Position numbers and translations under genes: made by a program. 64,000 nt of DNA from Limnobacter litoralis (GTDB lineage Bacteria; Pseudomonadota; Gammaproteobacteria; Burkholderiales; Burkholderiaceae_B): NCBI RefSeq assembly GCF_030160455.1, contig NZ_BSOJ01000019.1, positions 1 to 64,000 of the forward strand. Reading direction: 5' to 3'. Below the pieces are notes generated by a model that saw only the letters and a program-made list of their open reading frames with translations, was not told where the DNA came from and did not search any database. Below are positions 62,871-64,000 of this stretch, piece by piece (position 1 is the first letter of the stretch; every line of letters starts with the position of its first letter).

Positions 62871-64000
62871 TCAGTGCCCAGTGGCAACACCCGCACCCCT
62901 TGGCGTACGAATGCTCTCAACCAGGTGCTGAATGTCTTCTGGAGGCGGTGCTGTCACCTTGCTGACCGCATAGGCCACTACAAAGTTGACCGCTGCGCCC
63001 ACGGTGCCAAAGGCTTCTGGTGAAATGCCAAAGAAACCGTTTTTGCCACCGACCAGATGCAGGTATTCAGTGCCCTTGATGAACAGAATGCCTTTGTGCG
63101 CGAACACATAGAACAGTGTCACAAAGAGACCTGACAACATGCCGGCAATTGCACCTTGAGAGTTCATTTTCTTGGAGAAAATGCCCATCATGATGACCGG
63201 GAACAGGGAAGAGGCTGCAATACCGAAAGCCAAAGCCACTGTACCTGCCGCAAATCCGGGTGGATGCAAGCCCAGATAGCCCGCAACCAGAATTGCCACC
63301 GCCATGGAGATCTTGCCGGCAAGCAATTCATTGGACTCGGAGATATTCGGGTTAAACACGCCCTTGATCAGATCATGCGATACTGCGGAAGAAATAGCCA
63401 ACAGCAGACCCGCGGCAGTCGACAAGGCGGCGGCCAAGCCACCAGCAGCCACCAGCGCGATCACCCAGTTTGGCAACTTGGCGATTTCGGGGTTGGCCAA
63501 CACCATGATGTCCGGGTTAACGTCCATTTCATTGCCCTTCCAGCCAGCGGCTTCTGCCTTGGCCTGGAATGCGGGGTCTTTATTCTGGTCGTTGTAGAAC
63601 TGGATGCGACCGTCGCCGTTTTTGTCATTGAACTTCAACAGGCCAGTTTGTTCCCAGCGTCCCATCCAGGCGGGTTTCTGATCCACCGGCAGCGAGGCTT
63701 CTTTGGCAAACATGTCACCACCTGTGGCCGCAGCTGGATTCACTGTGGCAATCAGGTTGAAGCGTGCCATTGCACCCACAGCAGGGGCCACGGTGTACAA
63801 CAGTGCAATAAAGACCAGCGCCCAACCAGCGGATGAACGTGCGTCCTTCACCTTGGGCACCGTGAAGAAACGAACGATCACGTGCGGCAGGCCCGCTGTA
63901 CCGATCATCAGTGAGACGGTGTAAAAGAAGGTGTTCAGATAGCTGCCATTGGGTGACGTGGTGTATTGCCCGAAGCCCAGATCAGTCACCACTTTGTCAA
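62871..64000 (-). CDS. actP: Cation/acetate symporter (SSS family), 5' end beyond the window
   Basis: The C-terminal about 376 residues of a sodium:solute symporter. The frame is open to the right edge, so the start is missing. LMIGTAGLPHVIVRFFTVPKVKDARSSAGW and AALSTAAGLLLAISSAVSHDLIKGVF are blocks of acetate permeases, followed by further membrane helices. A hydrophilic insert (AAATGGDMFAKEASLPVDQKPAWMGRWEQTG to about residue 160) resembles that of betaproteobacterial ActP-like proteins. The usual small partner YjcH/DUF485 would lie upstream, outside the window. Confidence 0.9.
   Translation of the reverse strand, partial: DKVVTDLGFGQYTTSPNGSYLNTFFYTVSLMIGTAGLPHVIVRFFTVPKVKDARSSAGWALVFIALLYTVAPAVGAMARFNLIATVNPAAATGGDMFAKEASLPVDQKPAWMGRWEQTGLLKFNDKNGDGRIQFYNDQNKDPAFQAKAEAAGWKGNEMDVNPDIMVLANPEIAKLPNWVIALVAAGGLAAALSTAAGLLLAISSAVSHDLIKGVFNPNISESNELLAGKISMAVAILVAGYLGLHPPGFAAGTVALAFGIAASSLFPVIMMGIFSKKMNSQGAIAGMLSGLFVTLFYVFAHKGILFIKGTEYLHLVGGKNGFFGISPEAFGTVGAAVNFVVAYAVSKVTAPPPEDIQHLVESIRTPRGAGVATGH

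Noticed and set aside
1-64000. tRNA, rRNA, prophage, insertion sequence or defence system
   Set aside because: No tRNA cloverleaf, rRNA signature, transposase, integrase or known defence gene was recognised in either strand; addA/addB is housekeeping recombination.

Overview
The window looks like chromosomal DNA of a betaproteobacterium of the order Burkholderiales. Limnobacter or a close relative is my best guess, from gene content and neighbourhoods rather than from any marker comparison. Pointers are the DUF971-ubiE-Tim44-ubiJ-ubiB run, phoB-phoR, the roughly 1320-residue FAD/Fe-S dehydrogenase with DUF3683, recR-ybaB-dnaX-ffs, addB/addA beside trxA-rho, and a complete Flp/Tad pilus locus that includes DUF3613. 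GC content is moderate, genes are dense and often overlap by ATGA, and I see no rRNA, tRNA, CRISPR, phage or transposase gene.

Layout. 0-4.6 kb: ubiquinone operon on the minus strand. 4.7-6.8 kb: phoB-phoR behind a good Pho box. 6.9-8.7 kb: ClC/CBS channel. 8.9-9.2 kb: two tiny overlapping ORFs. 9.2-16.7 kb, minus strand: HIT protein, giant FAD/Fe-S dehydrogenase, argS, cca. 16.8-29.2 kb: a light/oxidative-stress module. A MerR regulator with a B12-binding domain, a DUF2256 mini-protein and an Fe-S photolyase diverge from folE2, an FAD oxidoreductase, DUF1365, a Cfa-like methyltransferase, a chalcone-isomerase-like protein, an MFS carrier, a DUF3833 lipoprotein, an SDR, a SnoaL-like protein, a diiron protein and rfaE2. 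29.2-29.9 kb: the only long non-coding stretch, built from foldback and tandem repeats. 29.9-36.8 kb, minus strand: MscS channel, a small Lys-rich exported protein, PPK2, a fused indolepyruvate ferredoxin oxidoreductase and an EcsC protein. 37.0-45.9 kb: Flp/Tad pilus operon with two flp genes, followed by a soluble histidine kinase, a degenerate HD-GYP protein, a small unknown protein, dsbB and an Hpt protein. 49.4-62.8 kb: tal, a CoA-transferase, recR-ybaB-dnaX, SRP RNA, addA-addB, trxA, rho, an SRPBCC protein and a DUF1232 protein. 62.9 kb to the edge: the 3' part of an acetate-type symporter gene.

How the parts may work together. In the light module, the regulator should sense light through adenosylcobalamin and control DNA repair, FolE2 and a membrane-lipid modification set. 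The Cfa-like enzyme lacks two residues that bind bicarbonate in E. coli Cfa, so it may methylate lipids without making cyclopropanes. Similar 15-16 bp dyads (GTGCA-N5/6-TGCAC) lie before folE2 and before the diiron gene and could be shared operators. The Tad locus has structured RNA both in its leader and between its two pilin genes. The best candidate for something undescribed is the 29.2-29.9 kb repeat block: two inverted copies of an approximately 82-bp hairpin element whose stems are kept by compensatory changes, with a (CTGCTGAC)12 tract between them.
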